In this document: piece after piece, positions 8,431-17,731 of the stretch
Numbering within the stretch: the first letter of the stretch is position 1
Layout: each line of letters opens with the position of its first letter
Assembly: GCA_965276815.1 (NCBI GenBank)
Contig: CBDIBE010000006.1
Span: 124,001 to 188,000 of the forward strand
Direction: 5' to 3'
Length of the DNA stretch: 64,000 nt
Source of the DNA: JAVVHH01 sp965276815
GTDB taxonomy: Bacteria > Pseudomonadota > Alphaproteobacteria > Acetobacterales > Acetobacteraceae
The notes under the pieces: model-generated
Told to the model about the DNA's origin: nothing
The model's input: only the letters and a program-made list of their open reading frames with translations
Database searches by the model: none
Position numbers and translations under genes: made by a program

Positions 8431-10647
8431 ATGCCAGACGACCTGACCGGCGCCATCCAGGACACCAAGCTCAGCGAAGCCCTCAGCGAGCGCTACCTCA
8501 CCTACGCGCTGAGCACGATCATGTCGCGCAGCCTGCCCGACGTGCGCGACGGGCTGAAACCGGTGCACCGGCGGCTGATCTACGCCATGCACCAGCTCAA
8601 GCTCGACCCGGCCGCCGGCTTCAAGAAGTGCGCCCGCGTAGTCGGCGACGTCATCGGCAAATACCACCCGCACGGCGAAGTCGCGGTTTACGACGCCCTC
8701 GTCCGCCTCGCCCAAGATTTCGCCGCGCGCTATCCGCTGGTCGAGGGCCAGGGCAATTTCGGCAATATCGACGGCGATAACGCCGCGGCGATGCGCTACA
8801 CCGAGGCGCGGCTTACCGAGGTTGCGCAAACCCTGCTCGCCGGCATCGACGACGACGCGGTCGACTTCCGCGCCACCTATGACGGCGAGGAGCACGAGCC
8901 GATCGTGCTGCCGGGCGGTTTTCCCAACCTGCTCGCCAACGGCGCCGCCGGGATCGCAGTCGGCATGGCGACCAGCATCCCGCCGCACAATGCCGGCGAA
9001 GTCTGCGCCGCCGCGATCCATCTGATTCGCAACCCCGAGGCGAGCACCGCCGAGTTGCTCGAACACATGCCCGGCCCGGATTTCCCGACCGGCGGCGTTC
9101 TGGTCGAGACCAAGGACACCCTGCTGCAAGCCTACGAGACCGGGCGCGGCGGCTTCCGCACGCGGGCCAAATGGGAGGTCCAGCGCGGCAAGCTCGGCAT
9201 GTGGCAGGTGATCGTCACCGAGATCCCCTACCAAGTGCAAAAATCGAAACTGATCGAACAAATTGCTGAGTTATTAGAGGCCAAGAAGCTGCTCTTCCTA
9301 GGCGACATTAGGGACGAGAGCACCGAACTGGTGCGCCTGGTGCTTGAGCCGAAGACCCGCGGCGTCGAGCCGGAAGTGCTGATGGAGACGCTGTTCCGGG
9401 CGACCGCGCTGGAAAGCCGCTTTCCCTTGAATATGAACGTGCTGACGGCCGATCATACGCCGGTGGTGCTGGGTTTGCGCGGCGTGCTGCGCGCCTGGCT
9501 GGACCATCGCCAAGAGGTGCTGGAGCGCCGCTCCCGCCACCGGCTGGCGGCGATCGAGCGTCGGCTCGAGGTGCTGGACGGCTATCTCGCGGTCTTCCTC
9601 AACCTCGACGATGTTATCCGTATCATCCGCGAGGAAGACCAGCCGAAACCGGCGTTGATCGCCCATTTCACGCTGACCGACGTGCAGGCCGAGGCGATCC
9701 TGAACATGCGCCTGCGTTCGCTGCGCCGGCTCGAGGAAATAGAGATTCGCAAGGAACATAAGGCATTAACCCGCGAAGCCAAGGAGATTGGCGCGCTGCT
9801 GAAGAATGAGGCGCAACGCTGGACGAAGATCGAAAGCGAGCTAGCCGAGGTGCGCGAGCGCTTCGGCTCCGGCGCGCTCGGCGCCCGGCGGACCTTGCTC
9901 GGCGACGCGCCGGCGGTCGTGGAGGTGAACGCCGAGCACCTGATCGAGCGCGAGCCGATCACCGTGATTCTCTCCGTCAAGGGCTGGATCCGTGCGGTGC
10001 GCGGCCATCTCGCGGACACCTCCGACTTGAAATTCAAGGAAGGCGACGGGCTGCGCCTCGTGGTGCCGTGCCAGACCACGGACCGGCTCTGCCTGATTGC
10101 GACCGGCGGCCGGGCGCACACGCTGCGCGCCGGCGACCTGCCGCGCGGCAGGGGCGACGGGCAAGCCATCCGGCTGGTGGCCGATCTCGGCAACGACGAG
10201 GAGGTCTCCGAGCTGTTCGTCTGGCGCGAAGGCCAAAAATACTTGATCGCCAGCGACATGGGCCGCGGCTTCATGGTCGGGGCAGGGGATTTGCTGGCTG
10301 AGAAGCGGACCGGCAAGCAGGTGCTGAACCTCAAGCCCGGCGAAAAGACCCTGCTTTGTGTGCCCGCCGAGGGCGACCACGTCGCCGTCATCGGCACGAA
10401 CCGAAAAATGCTGGTTTTCCCGCTCGATCAGGTGCCGGAGCTCGGCCGTGGCGCCGGCGTGCTGCTGCAGAAATACCGCGACGGCAAGCTGGCGGACGCG
10501 AAGGTGTTCCGCCTCGCCGAGGGCCTGAGCTGGCCGCTCGGCGACCGGACGCGCACGGAAATGGACCTGCGTCCCTGGCTCGGCGCCCGGGCCCAGGCAG
10601 GCAAGCTGCCGCCGAATGGCTTCCCCAAGTCGGGACGGTTCGGCTAG
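8431..10647 (+). CDS. parC: DNA topoisomerase IV subunit A
   Basis: 738 residues. Breaks and rejoins DNA to decatenate daughter chromosomes, with ParE. The N terminus has LSERYLTYALSTIMSRSLPD and DGLKPVHRRLIYAM, the quinolone-target helix region. The catalytic Tyr is in AAAMRYTEARL at residue 123. A coiled-coil tower domain (RRLEEIEIRKEHKALT) and C-terminal beta-pinwheel repeats follow. The length and the absence of a GyrA-box favour ParC over GyrA. The start GAGAGC-ATG follows recO closely. Confidence 0.93.
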   Translation: MPDDLTGAIQDTKLSEALSERYLTYALSTIMSRSLPDVRDGLKPVHRRLIYAMHQLKLDPAAGFKKCARVVGDVIGKYHPHGEVAVYDALVRLAQDFAARYPLVEGQGNFGNIDGDNAAAMRYTEARLTEVAQTLLAGIDDDAVDFRATYDGEEHEPIVLPGGFPNLLANGAAGIAVGMATSIPPHNAGEVCAAAIHLIRNPEASTAELLEHMPGPDFPTGGVLVETKDTLLQAYETGRGGFRTRAKWEVQRGKLGMWQVIVTEIPYQVQKSKLIEQIAELLEAKKLLFLGDIRDESTELVRLVLEPKTRGVEPEVLMETLFRATALESRFPLNMNVLTADHTPVVLGLRGVLRAWLDHRQEVLERRSRHRLAAIERRLEVLDGYLAVFLNLDDVIRIIREEDQPKPALIAHFTLTDVQAEAILNMRLRSLRRLEEIEIRKEHKALTREAKEIGALLKNEAQRWTKIESELAEVRERFGSGALGARRTLLGDAPAVVEVNAEHLIEREPITVILSVKGWIRAVRGHLADTSDLKFKEGDGLRLVVPCQTTDRLCLIATGGRAHTLRAGDLPRGRGDGQAIRLVADLGNDEEVSELFVWREGQKYLIASDMGRGFMVGAGDLLAEKRTGKQVLNLKPGEKTLLCVPAEGDHVAVIGTNRKMLVFPLDQVPELGRGAGVLLQKYRDGKLADAKVFRLAEGLSWPLGDRTRTEMDLRPWLGARAQAGKLPPNGFPKSGRFG

Positions 10648-10675
10648 GCCGCTGATCCCCTGCACGCCGTCGCCC

Positions 10676-11683
10676 ATGCCGGGAAGGGTGCTGGCCGGCA
10701 CGCCCGGGATCGAGGTGTTCGAGGACGTCATCTACCGCCCCTGGCTCGGCACGCCGATCGACGAGGACACCAGCTGGGGCATTTACGGAAGCGACGGCGC
10801 GCTGATCGATGCGGCCGCGTACTACTGGGGCCCGGGCAAGCATCTCTTGGGCCAGAGCCAGCGCCAGGAAGTCACCGGGTCCGAAGCCTTTGCCGACCAG
10901 ACTATGCTCTATGGCGGCGTCTACATCGACCATTACGGCCATTTCCTGCTCAGCACGCTTGCGCGGCTCTGGCCGTTCTTCGGGCACGACGACGGCCTGC
11001 CGATCCTGATGCACGGCGCCGGCCCGGCAGAATGGCTACGCAGGCCACATGTCGCCGAGATCCTCGGCGCCCTACGCCTTTCGCCCGACCGACTCACCCG
11101 CTTCACTGAGCCGACCCGCATCCGCCGCTTGATCGTGCCCCGTCCCAGCCTGATCGAAATGGGCCACGTCTACCCAGCCTATCTGCAGACCATGCGCGCG
11201 ATCGGCCGCCGCCTCGTCGGCACCTTCGCATCAGCCCGGGACGGCCCCGTCTATCTGTCCCGCGCGCGCCTCCCCTCCGCCACGCAGGGCTTCGAGGACG
11301 AGGAGGCGCTCGAGGCAGTGCTGACCCGGCTGGGCGTCGAAATCGCGTATCCGGAGACGCTGTCCGTCGCCCAGGCGGCCCGCCTGTTCGCGACCCGGCG
11401 CGTGGTCGCCGGCACGATCGGCTCAGCCTTCCACGCCGCGCTGTTCTGCCCGCATCCGTCGCCGATGGTCATCCTCAGCCCGTCGCCCACGGTCAACACG
11501 AGCTTCCCGATGCTTGACCAGCTCGCCGGGCACAACGTGCGCTACTACCACGCCGACTGCGACGAATTCGGCCTCGACATCAGCCGCCGGCTTTGGAGAA
11601 GCTATCGCCTGCGCGACCCGGTGCGGACCGCGGGCGAGTTGCTGGCGGCGATCCAGGACGCAAGCCGGGAGTGCCCCGAATGA
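10676..11683 (+). CDS. Glycosyltransferase family 61 (DUF563) protein
   Basis: 335 residues from the ATG at 10676; a start at 10616 would overlap parC. DUF563 features are visible: FEDVIYRPW near the N terminus, GVYIDHYGHFLLSTLARLWP near residue 80, VYLSRARLP near 205, and a C-terminal VVAGTIGSAFHAALF. GT61 proteins transfer sugars to cell-surface glycans or proteins; the acceptor here is unknown. No signal peptide or membrane segment is apparent, suggesting cytoplasmic action. The stop overlaps the next ATG (ATGA). The gene looks like a later addition behind the housekeeping operon. Confidence 0.78.
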   Translation: MPGRVLAGTPGIEVFEDVIYRPWLGTPIDEDTSWGIYGSDGALIDAAAYYWGPGKHLLGQSQRQEVTGSEAFADQTMLYGGVYIDHYGHFLLSTLARLWPFFGHDDGLPILMHGAGPAEWLRRPHVAEILGALRLSPDRLTRFTEPTRIRRLIVPRPSLIEMGHVYPAYLQTMRAIGRRLVGTFASARDGPVYLSRARLPSATQGFEDEEALEAVLTRLGVEIAYPETLSVAQAARLFATRRVVAGTIGSAFHAALFCPHPSPMVILSPSPTVNTSFPMLDQLAGHNVRYYHADCDEFGLDISRRLWRSYRLRDPVRTAGELLAAIQDASRECPE

Positions 11684-12102
11684 GCGATCAGTTCGACCTT
11701 CAGCGTTTCATCGATGCGCAGGAGCCGCTCTACGGCCGGGTCCGCGCGGAACTCGCGGACGGGCGTAAACGGACGCACTGGATGTGGTTCGTTTTCCCGC
11801 AGATCGCCGGCCTCGGTCAGAGCTTCATGGCCCGCAAATTCGCCATCTCGGGCTTCGATGAGGCTCGGGCCTATCTCTTGCACCCTACCTTGGGCGCGCG
11901 ACTCCTCGAGTGCGCCCGCCTGGTCGCCAGCCACGCCGGACGCAGCGCGACCGAGATCATGGGCTCTCCGGACGACATGAAGCTGCGGTCCTGCATGACG
12001 CTGTTCCGCCAAGCCTGCCCCGAGGAGCCCATTTTCCAACAGGTGCTCGACACGTTCTACGCGGGCAAAGCCGACGAGAGTACGCTCGCGCGGCTGCCTT
12101 GA
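11680..12102 (+). CDS. DUF1810 family protein
   Basis: 140 residues. The family pattern is clear: FDLQRFIDAQEPLYGRVRAE at the N terminus, then RKRTHWMWFVFPQIAGLG and SFMARKFAISGFDEARAYL, ending in MTLFRQACPEEPIFQQVLD. DUF1810 members are small cytoplasmic proteins of unknown function. The ATG at 11680 overlaps the glycosyltransferase stop, so it is probably translated with it. The functional link between the two is unknown. Confidence 0.85.
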   Translation: MSDQFDLQRFIDAQEPLYGRVRAELADGRKRTHWMWFVFPQIAGLGQSFMARKFAISGFDEARAYLLHPTLGARLLECARLVASHAGRSATEIMGSPDDMKLRSCMTLFRQACPEEPIFQQVLDTFYAGKADESTLARLP

Positions 12103-12112
12103 GCGTATGCCG

Positions 12113-13030
12113 TCACACGAGGCAGCATTTCTTGTATTTCTTCCCGCTCCCGCAGGGGCAAGGGTCGTTGCGCCCGACCCCGCGAAGCGGATTGGTCACG
12201 GGCACCGCGGGAAGTGGGGCTCCGAGCCTAGATGACTGGCCTGAGGCGCCGGGCCAGTCAGCGAGTGGCGGCCAATCCTGCGGATCTTCGGCCGAAGCAC
12301 CGACCTGCCATGAGCTGAGTTGGCCGATCGCATCCGTAAAGGGCCCGATCCCCTCCCGAATGAAACCGGCCATCCCTGTGGCATCTGCCAGGGTCAGCTC
12401 GAGGTCTTCCTCGAAGTCCTCGAATTCCATGAACGAGGTCAACGTCACGATGTTGGTGAAAAGCTTCATCACCTCTCGGGTGAGATCCTGGTAGCCGAGG
12501 CTCGACACTGCGTTCACCAATGAGACTGCAGTAGCCTCGGTCTCCTCAATGCCCAAATTACCAAATATGCGCGTGAGGAGCGACCGCATCTGCGCCTCGG
12601 TCACGTCGCCAGTCCTAGTCAGAAAGGCCATCGCGTCCACCGCGGCCGAGCGGACGAAATCATCCCCGTATTCGACGCTGATGACGCCTTCCAACGCGAT
12701 CCGATCACCGTCGAACGTGCTGATCAGGATGCCGCTGAGATGCTCCGTGATCGCGTCACCCAGCACTGTTTCGGCGGCCTCCCAATCGTGAAGAAGCCGG
12801 CACAAGCTGGGGAAGGCAGCGCGCTCGGCTTTCTCCGCCATCAAATGGATCGCAAAGAACAGGACTCTCTCGGCCGCCTCCGACCGGTCGGCGCCACTCA
12901 CGTACCGATCAAGCAATTCGGTAAATCGCGGACCGGCTTGGTCCCAATGATCGAGGGACCAGCGCATTGCCGTCTCCGGCAGCTCATCTTCCGGCGCCGC
13001 CATGGCGGCAAATGCGTCATCGAAAATCAT
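12113..13030 (-). CDS. DUF1186 domain protein with C-terminal SEC-C zinc motif
   Basis: 305 residues. The body matches the all-helical DUF1186 pattern (LHDWEAAETVLGDAITEHLS, GDRIALEGVISVEYGDDFVR, MAFLTRTG). The last 20 residues form a SEC-C zinc motif with GRNDPCPCGSGKKYKKCC. SEC-C tails are found on SecA, where they bind zinc and SecB or phospholipid, and on many unrelated proteins. The function of DUF1186 is not known. It converges with the DUF1810 gene and is divergent from the transglycosylase, whose ATG lies 65 bases from this one. Confidence 0.85.
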   Translation of the reverse strand: MIFDDAFAAMAAPEDELPETAMRWSLDHWDQAGPRFTELLDRYVSGADRSEAAERVLFFAIHLMAEKAERAAFPSLCRLLHDWEAAETVLGDAITEHLSGILISTFDGDRIALEGVISVEYGDDFVRSAAVDAMAFLTRTGDVTEAQMRSLLTRIFGNLGIEETEATAVSLVNAVSSLGYQDLTREVMKLFTNIVTLTSFMEFEDFEEDLELTLADATGMAGFIREGIGPFTDAIGQLSSWQVGASAEDPQDWPPLADWPGASGQSSRLGAPLPAVPVTNPLRGVGRNDPCPCGSGKKYKKCCLV

Positions 13031-13094
13031 TCGCTTCTGCTTTCAGGGCCGAGAATCTTTTGCGCCAGACTGCCCGATATGGCACACGGCCGCC

Positions 13095-14054
13095 ATGCTA
13101 ACCCGCCGAACCTTGATTCTCGCCGCCGCCACGCTGCCGGCTGCAGCACATGCCCAAGGCGAGTTCGGCAGCTTCGTCGAGAGCGTGATGGCCGAGGCGC
13201 GCCGGGCCGGGATCCGTCAATCCACGCTGCAGGCGGCGTTCGCCGGCGTTTCGCCAAACGAGCGGGTGATCGAGCTGGACCAACGCCAGCCGGAGTTCAC
13301 CCTGACCTGGCCGGAATATCGCGCCCGCGTCCTGCCGGACACCCGGCTGCAGGCCGCGCGGGCCAACTTTGCGCGCCAGACCGGCCTGCTCGCGCAAGTC
13401 GAGCGCCGCTACGGCGTCGACCCCCGCATCATCGTCGGCATCTGGGGCATCGAGTCCGCCTTCGGCTCGAACAAGGGCAATTACCGGCTCGTCGAAGCGC
13501 TCTCCACGCTCGCTTGGGAAGGCCGCCGGGCCGCCTATTTCCGCAAGGAGCTGCTGAACGCGCTTCGCATCCTCGACGCCGGCGACATCACGCCCACGCG
13601 TATGACCAGCGGCTACGCCGGCGCTATGGGGCAGCCGCAATTTATGCCAAGCTCCTACCTCAGCTACGCGGTCGATTTCGACGGCGACGGGCGGCGCGAC
13701 ATCTGGGACAGCATCCCCGACGTGTTCGGATCGATCGCCAACTACCTCGCGCGCAATGGCTGGCGGGCGGACGAGCCTTGGGGCCAGCCGGTCGCTGTGC
13801 CGCCAAGCCTCAACCCAGCCGTCGCCGGCCGCGACAATCGCCGCTCGCTCGGCGAATGGATGCGGCTCGGCGTCGAGCGCGCCGACGGGCGCGCGTTCAG
13901 CCGCAACGACGTGATGGGCGGCCTGGTGCTGCCAGATGGGGCGGAACCGGGCGAGGGCTACATGGTCTACGCCAATTTCAACGTGATCCGGCGCTACAAC
14001 CCGTCCGATTTCTACGCGCTCGCCGTCGGCCTCCTGGGTGACGCCTCCGTCTGA
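13095..14054 (+). CDS. Lytic murein transglycosylase, MltB family
   Basis: 319 residues. Cleaves the MurNAc-GlcNAc bond of peptidoglycan in the periplasm. It begins with a Sec signal peptide (MLTRRTLILAAATLPAAAHA). The SLT/MltB core shows IIVGIWGIESAFGSNKGNYR with the catalytic Glu, GYAGAMGQPQFMPSSYLSYA and DFDGDGRRDIW. A longer in-frame start at 13002 would hide the signal peptide, so 13095 is chosen. The stop overlaps the ATG of rlpA (TGATG), linking two peptidoglycan genes. Confidence 0.9.
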   Translation: MLTRRTLILAAATLPAAAHAQGEFGSFVESVMAEARRAGIRQSTLQAAFAGVSPNERVIELDQRQPEFTLTWPEYRARVLPDTRLQAARANFARQTGLLAQVERRYGVDPRIIVGIWGIESAFGSNKGNYRLVEALSTLAWEGRRAAYFRKELLNALRILDAGDITPTRMTSGYAGAMGQPQFMPSSYLSYAVDFDGDGRRDIWDSIPDVFGSIANYLARNGWRADEPWGQPVAVPPSLNPAVAGRDNRRSLGEWMRLGVERADGRAFSRNDVMGGLVLPDGAEPGEGYMVYANFNVIRRYNPSDFYALAVGLLGDASV

Positions 14055-14926
14055 TGCGGCTGCTCCTGCCGGCCTTGCTTCTGGCCGGGTGCACCGTGCA
14101 CCCGCCGCCGCCCATGCCGTCCCCGAAATACGTCGTCGGCACCGCCTATCAGGCTGGCGGCGCCTGGTATTACCCAAGCGAGGACTTCCAGTACGACGCG
14201 ACTGGCCTCGCCGAGCGCATACCGTCCCACACCGGCCTCACCGCCGACGGCGAGGCCTATGACCCGGCCGCCATGGCGGGCGCGCACCAAACGCTGCAGC
14301 TTCCCGCCATCGCCCGGGTCACCAACCTCGAGACCGGCCGGCAAGCGCTGATCCGCATCAATGACCGCGGCCCGGCCAACCCAGGCCGCATCCTCGCGCT
14401 GACGCCGCGTGCGGCCGACCTGCTCGGCCTGCCGTCATCCGGCGCGGCGGAGGTGCGCGTCGAGGTCCAGAGCCAGCCGAGCCAGGCGCTAAAGGATCAG
14501 CTCGGCGGCGCGGAGCCGGCCGTGACCGCCGCACCCTTGGCCGCGGTCTCGACCGAGAACCTGCCGCCGCCGCCAGGCGTCGCGCAATCCAGCCGCGCCC
14601 GAGTCGCGGCATCGACCCCGGTCGCGGAGAGCGCCGAGGCGCCGCCAGCCATGGTCCCGCAGCGCCTACCGGAGACCGTGACCCAAGTGCCGGTGCAGCC
14701 GGGCGCGTTATGGATCGCGGCCGGGCATTTCGGACTATCGGCGCTGGCGAATACCGTAAAGGCAAAGCTCTACGGCCTGCCGGCTGAAGTCGATCCTGTG
14801 CCCGGCACGCGCCCGCCGGAATTCCGGGTCCGGGCCGGCCCGTTCCCAACTGTCGCCGCGGCCGACGCGGCGCTGGACCGCGCCAGGGCCGCCGGAGTAA
14901 CCGATGCGAAACTCGTGGTGGAGTGA
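14054..14926 (+). CDS. rlpA: Septal ring lytic transglycosylase RlpA (lipoprotein, SPOR domain)
   Basis: 290 residues. Lipoprotein signal MRLLLPALLLAGC with Cys at residue 13. The double-psi beta-barrel domain includes GTAYQAGGAWYYPSEDF, ATGLAERIPSHTGLTADGE and ALIRINDRGPANPGR, including the Asp conserved in catalysis. A Pro/Ala-rich linker (about 140-215) leads to a C-terminal SPOR-like domain (LWIAAGHFGLSALANTVKAK, FRVRAGPF) that binds denuded septal glycan. It is flanked by MltB and the D,D-carboxypeptidase, forming a wall-remodelling group. Confidence 0.9.
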   Translation: MRLLLPALLLAGCTVHPPPPMPSPKYVVGTAYQAGGAWYYPSEDFQYDATGLAERIPSHTGLTADGEAYDPAAMAGAHQTLQLPAIARVTNLETGRQALIRINDRGPANPGRILALTPRAADLLGLPSSGAAEVRVEVQSQPSQALKDQLGGAEPAVTAAPLAAVSTENLPPPPGVAQSSRARVAASTPVAESAEAPPAMVPQRLPETVTQVPVQPGALWIAAGHFGLSALANTVKAKLYGLPAEVDPVPGTRPPEFRVRAGPFPTVAAADAALDRARAAGVTDAKLVVE

Positions 14927-16145
14927 CCTAGCCTTGCTGGACCGTCGAACCCTGCTCGCCTCGGCCGTTGCAAGCGTGCCTGTTGCAAGCGTGCCTGTGG
15001 CCACGCAAGCGCAACGGCGCGGACGCGCCCGTCCCGCTCCGCCCGCGCCGGCCCCGACCGGCTCGCCGGCCGATACCCCGCTCGGTCCGGTTGACACGGC
15101 CGCCAAATGGGCCCTGATCCTCGACTTCAACACCGGCGCCACCCTGCTGGACAAGGACGGGGACATGCAAATGGCCCCATCCTCGATGACCAAGCTGATG
15201 ACCGCCTATCTCGTCTATGGGATGCTGAAATCCGGCCGGCTGCAGCTCGACCAGGAGCTGCCGGTCAGCGAGAAAGCCTGGCGCATGCAGGGCTCGAAGA
15301 TGTTCGTGCCCTATCCGGGTTCGGTGAAGGTCGAGGACCTCATCCGGGGCATGATCGTGCAATCCGGCAACGACGCCTGCATCGTGCTGGCCGAGGGAAT
15401 TGCCGGCTCCGAGGACCAGTTCGTCGACCTGATGAACCAGAAGGCCAAGGAGCTCGGCCTCACCAACACCAGCTATCGCAATTGCACCGGCTGGCCCGAT
15501 CCGGGCCAGCTCATGACCTGCCGCGACATCGCCACATTGGCGCGCCACCTGATCAACGATTTCCCCGAATATTATCATTACGACGCCGAGAAGTCGTTCA
15601 AATACAACAATATCGACCAGCAAAACCGTAATCCGCTGGTCCAGGCGGGGCTCGCCGACGGTTTGAAGACCGGTCACACCGAGGCGGGCGGCTTCGGCCT
15701 GGTGGCGTCGGCGCAGCGGAATGGGCGCCGGGTTATCGTGGTGCTGAACGGCATGACATCGATGAAGCAGCGGCGTGAGGAAAGCGAACGGCTGCTCGAG
15801 TGGGCGTTCAGCCAGTGGGAGAACGTCACCCTGTTCACCGCCGCCGACACGGTGGAGAACGCGAAGGTCTGGCTTGGCACGCGTTCCACGGTGCCGCTCG
15901 TCGGCGGCCGCGACCTGGTCATCACCATGCCGCGGCAATGGCGCAACAGCGCGCGGATCGCCATCATCTACGACTCGCCGATCCCGGCGCCGATCAAGAG
16001 CGGCGATGTCGTCGGCAAGCTGTCCGTGTCGGGGCAGGGCGTCCCGACAATGGACGTGCCGCTGCTCGCAGGCGCCGATGTCGACAAGCTCGGCCTGCCC
16101 GGCCGCGCGATCGCCGTGGTGTCGCGCTACGTCATGGGTTCCTAG
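14904..16145 (+). CDS. dacC: D-alanyl-D-alanine carboxypeptidase (PBP5/6 family)
   Basis: 413 residues. Removes the terminal D-Ala of peptidoglycan stem peptides in the periplasm. Active-site motifs: S94-M-T-K97, an SGN triad (QSGNDAC) and KTG (LKTGHTEAGG). A C-terminal PBP5-type beta domain follows. The signal peptide is unusual: a 15-base tandem duplication (14967-14981 and 14982-14996) gives VASVP twice. The ATG at 14904 overlaps rlpA by 23 bases; a TTG at 14934 is an alternative start. The gene symbol is assigned by family; dacA or dacF are equally defensible. Confidence 0.9.
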   Translation: MRNSWWSDLALLDRRTLLASAVASVPVASVPVATQAQRRGRARPAPPAPAPTGSPADTPLGPVDTAAKWALILDFNTGATLLDKDGDMQMAPSSMTKLMTAYLVYGMLKSGRLQLDQELPVSEKAWRMQGSKMFVPYPGSVKVEDLIRGMIVQSGNDACIVLAEGIAGSEDQFVDLMNQKAKELGLTNTSYRNCTGWPDPGQLMTCRDIATLARHLINDFPEYYHYDAEKSFKYNNIDQQNRNPLVQAGLADGLKTGHTEAGGFGLVASAQRNGRRVIVVLNGMTSMKQRREESERLLEWAFSQWENVTLFTAADTVENAKVWLGTRSTVPLVGGRDLVITMPRQWRNSARIAIIYDSPIPAPIKSGDVVGKLSVSGQGVPTMDVPLLAGADVDKLGLPGRAIAVVSRYVMGS

Positions 16146-16151
16146 GCGCTT

Positions 16152-16760
16152 GTGTTCATCACGCTCGAGGGCGGCGAGGGGGCAGGGAAATCCACACAGG
16201 CGCGGCTTCTGGCAAGCCGCATAGCGGCCTCGGGCCGGCCGGCGCTGCGCACCCGCGAGCCCGGTGGCGCCCCAGGCGCCGAGGCGTTGCGGGCCATGCT
16301 GCTCGGCGGCGCGATCGCCTGGTCGGCGCCGGCGGAGACGCATCTGCATTTCGCCGCCCGCGCCGAGCACCTCGCGCGGACCATCCTCCCGGCCTTGGCC
16401 GCCGGGATGGTCGTCGTCTGCGACCGCTTCGCCGACTCGACCATGGCCTATCAGGGCTACGGCCTCGGCGCCGACCGCGCTCTGATTGCCGGGCTGATCC
16501 GGCTGCTGCCCATTCAGCCCGCGCTGACCCTTCTGCTGCAGGTCACGCCCGACACCGGCGCCGTCCGCATCGCCGAACGGCAGCAGCGCGCCGACCGGTA
16601 TGAGCGTCTCGACGCGGGTTTCCACGCCCGCGTAGCGTCCGGCTACTCCGAGATCGCCGCTGCCGAGCCCGAGCGGGTCCTGACCGTCTCCGGCGAAGGC
16701 ACTGTCGCTTCGGTCCATGAGCGGATCTGGGAATTGGTTGTGCCCAGGCTTCCAGCCTGA
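16152..16760 (+). CDS. tmk: Thymidylate kinase
   Basis: 202 residues. Phosphorylates dTMP to dTDP. P-loop EGGEGAGKST at residues 6-15, then RTREPGGAPGAEALR, CDRFADSTMAYQGYG and the lid-like RIAERQQRADRYERL. The GTG start at 16152 is the only good choice because the protein begins right at the P-loop strand. It is followed by holB with a TGATG overlap, the usual alphaproteobacterial order dac-tmk-holB-metG-tatD. Confidence 0.93.
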   Translation: MFITLEGGEGAGKSTQARLLASRIAASGRPALRTREPGGAPGAEALRAMLLGGAIAWSAPAETHLHFAARAEHLARTILPALAAGMVVVCDRFADSTMAYQGYGLGADRALIAGLIRLLPIQPALTLLLQVTPDTGAVRIAERQQRADRYERLDAGFHARVASGYSEIAAAEPERVLTVSGEGTVASVHERIWELVVPRLPA

Positions 16761-17731
16761 TGGAGCCGCGTGAAAACCCCGACCTGTTCGGCCACGCCGA
16801 GGCCGAAGCGGCGTTCGCGGGCGCACTGCACGGCCGCCTCCATCACGCCTGGCTGATCACTGGGCCGGAGGGAGTGGGCAAAGCCACGCTGGCCTATCGC
16901 TTCGCGCGCCGCCTGCTCGCGCAAGACGGGGACCCGAACGACAAGGCCAACCCGGTCTTCCGACGGGTCGCAGCGGGGACGCATGCCGACCTGCTGACGG
17001 TCGAGCGCGAGTGGGACGAGAAGCGCAAGCGGCAACGGACGGAGATCGTCGTCAGCGACGCGCGCGACATCGCCGGCTTCCTGCGGCTGACCCCGGCGGA
17101 AGGCGGCTGGCGCGTGGTCTTGGTGGACGGCGCCGAGCACCTCAACCGCAACGCCGCCAACGCCCTGCTGAAAGTGCTGGAGGAACCGCCCGCCCGGGCG
17201 GTGCTGCTGCTGACCTGCGCGGCGCCGGGCCGTTTGCTGCCGACGATCCGCAGCCGCTGCCGCCGCCTGCAACTCGGCCGCCTGAGGGAGGCGGATATGC
17301 TGGCGGCGTTGGCGGAGGCGCTGCCCGATCAGGATCTGCCTTCCCGTACCAGCCTGGCTGCCCTGGCGGACGGCTCGCCGGGCCGCGCGGTGGCGCTCGC
17401 CGCCGAGGGCGGCATCGCGATCGCGGCGCTGGTCGACGAAGTGCTCCGCGCCGCGCCGCGCGTGCCGATCATCCGGGCCTACGAAGTCGCCGACCGGCTG
17501 GCCCGCAGCGACGGCGCCTATGCGACTTTCATGGACCTGCTGCGCGACCGGCTCGGCCGGGCGGTGCGCGAGGCGGCGCGGGGCAGGGGTGATCTGCTGA
17601 TCGCCAAGCGGCCTCTAGGCGAATGGAGCGAAGTGTGGCACGCGCTGGGGCGCCTTCAAGACGAGACCGAGCGCTCCAATCTCGATAAACGGCACGCCAT
17701 CGTGGCCGGCCTGGACCTCCTCAATGCCTGA
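16760..17731 (+). CDS. holB: DNA polymerase III subunit delta-prime
   Basis: 323 residues. Part of the clamp-loader complex. AAA+ features: ITGPEGVGKATLAYRFARRL as a modified P-loop near residues 33-52, VDGAEHLNRNAANALLKVLE with EEPPARAVLLLTC, and the sensor-1 region LPTIRSRCRRLQL. The zinc knuckle seen in E. coli is not obvious. It overlaps metG by eight bases and tmk by one. Confidence 0.9.
   Translation: MEPRENPDLFGHAEAEAAFAGALHGRLHHAWLITGPEGVGKATLAYRFARRLLAQDGDPNDKANPVFRRVAAGTHADLLTVEREWDEKRKRQRTEIVVSDARDIAGFLRLTPAEGGWRVVLVDGAEHLNRNAANALLKVLEEPPARAVLLLTCAAPGRLLPTIRSRCRRLQLGRLREADMLAALAEALPDQDLPSRTSLAALADGSPGRAVALAAEGGIAIAALVDEVLRAAPRVPIIRAYEVADRLARSDGAYATFMDLLRDRLGRAVREAARGRGDLLIAKRPLGEWSEVWHALGRLQDETERSNLDKRHAIVAGLDLLNA

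Noticed and set aside
14928..16826. 632-codon minus-strand open frame across the carboxypeptidase and tmk genes
   Set aside because: It crosses two well-supported genes on the other strand and shows low-complexity Arg/Gly/His composition typical of antisense frames.
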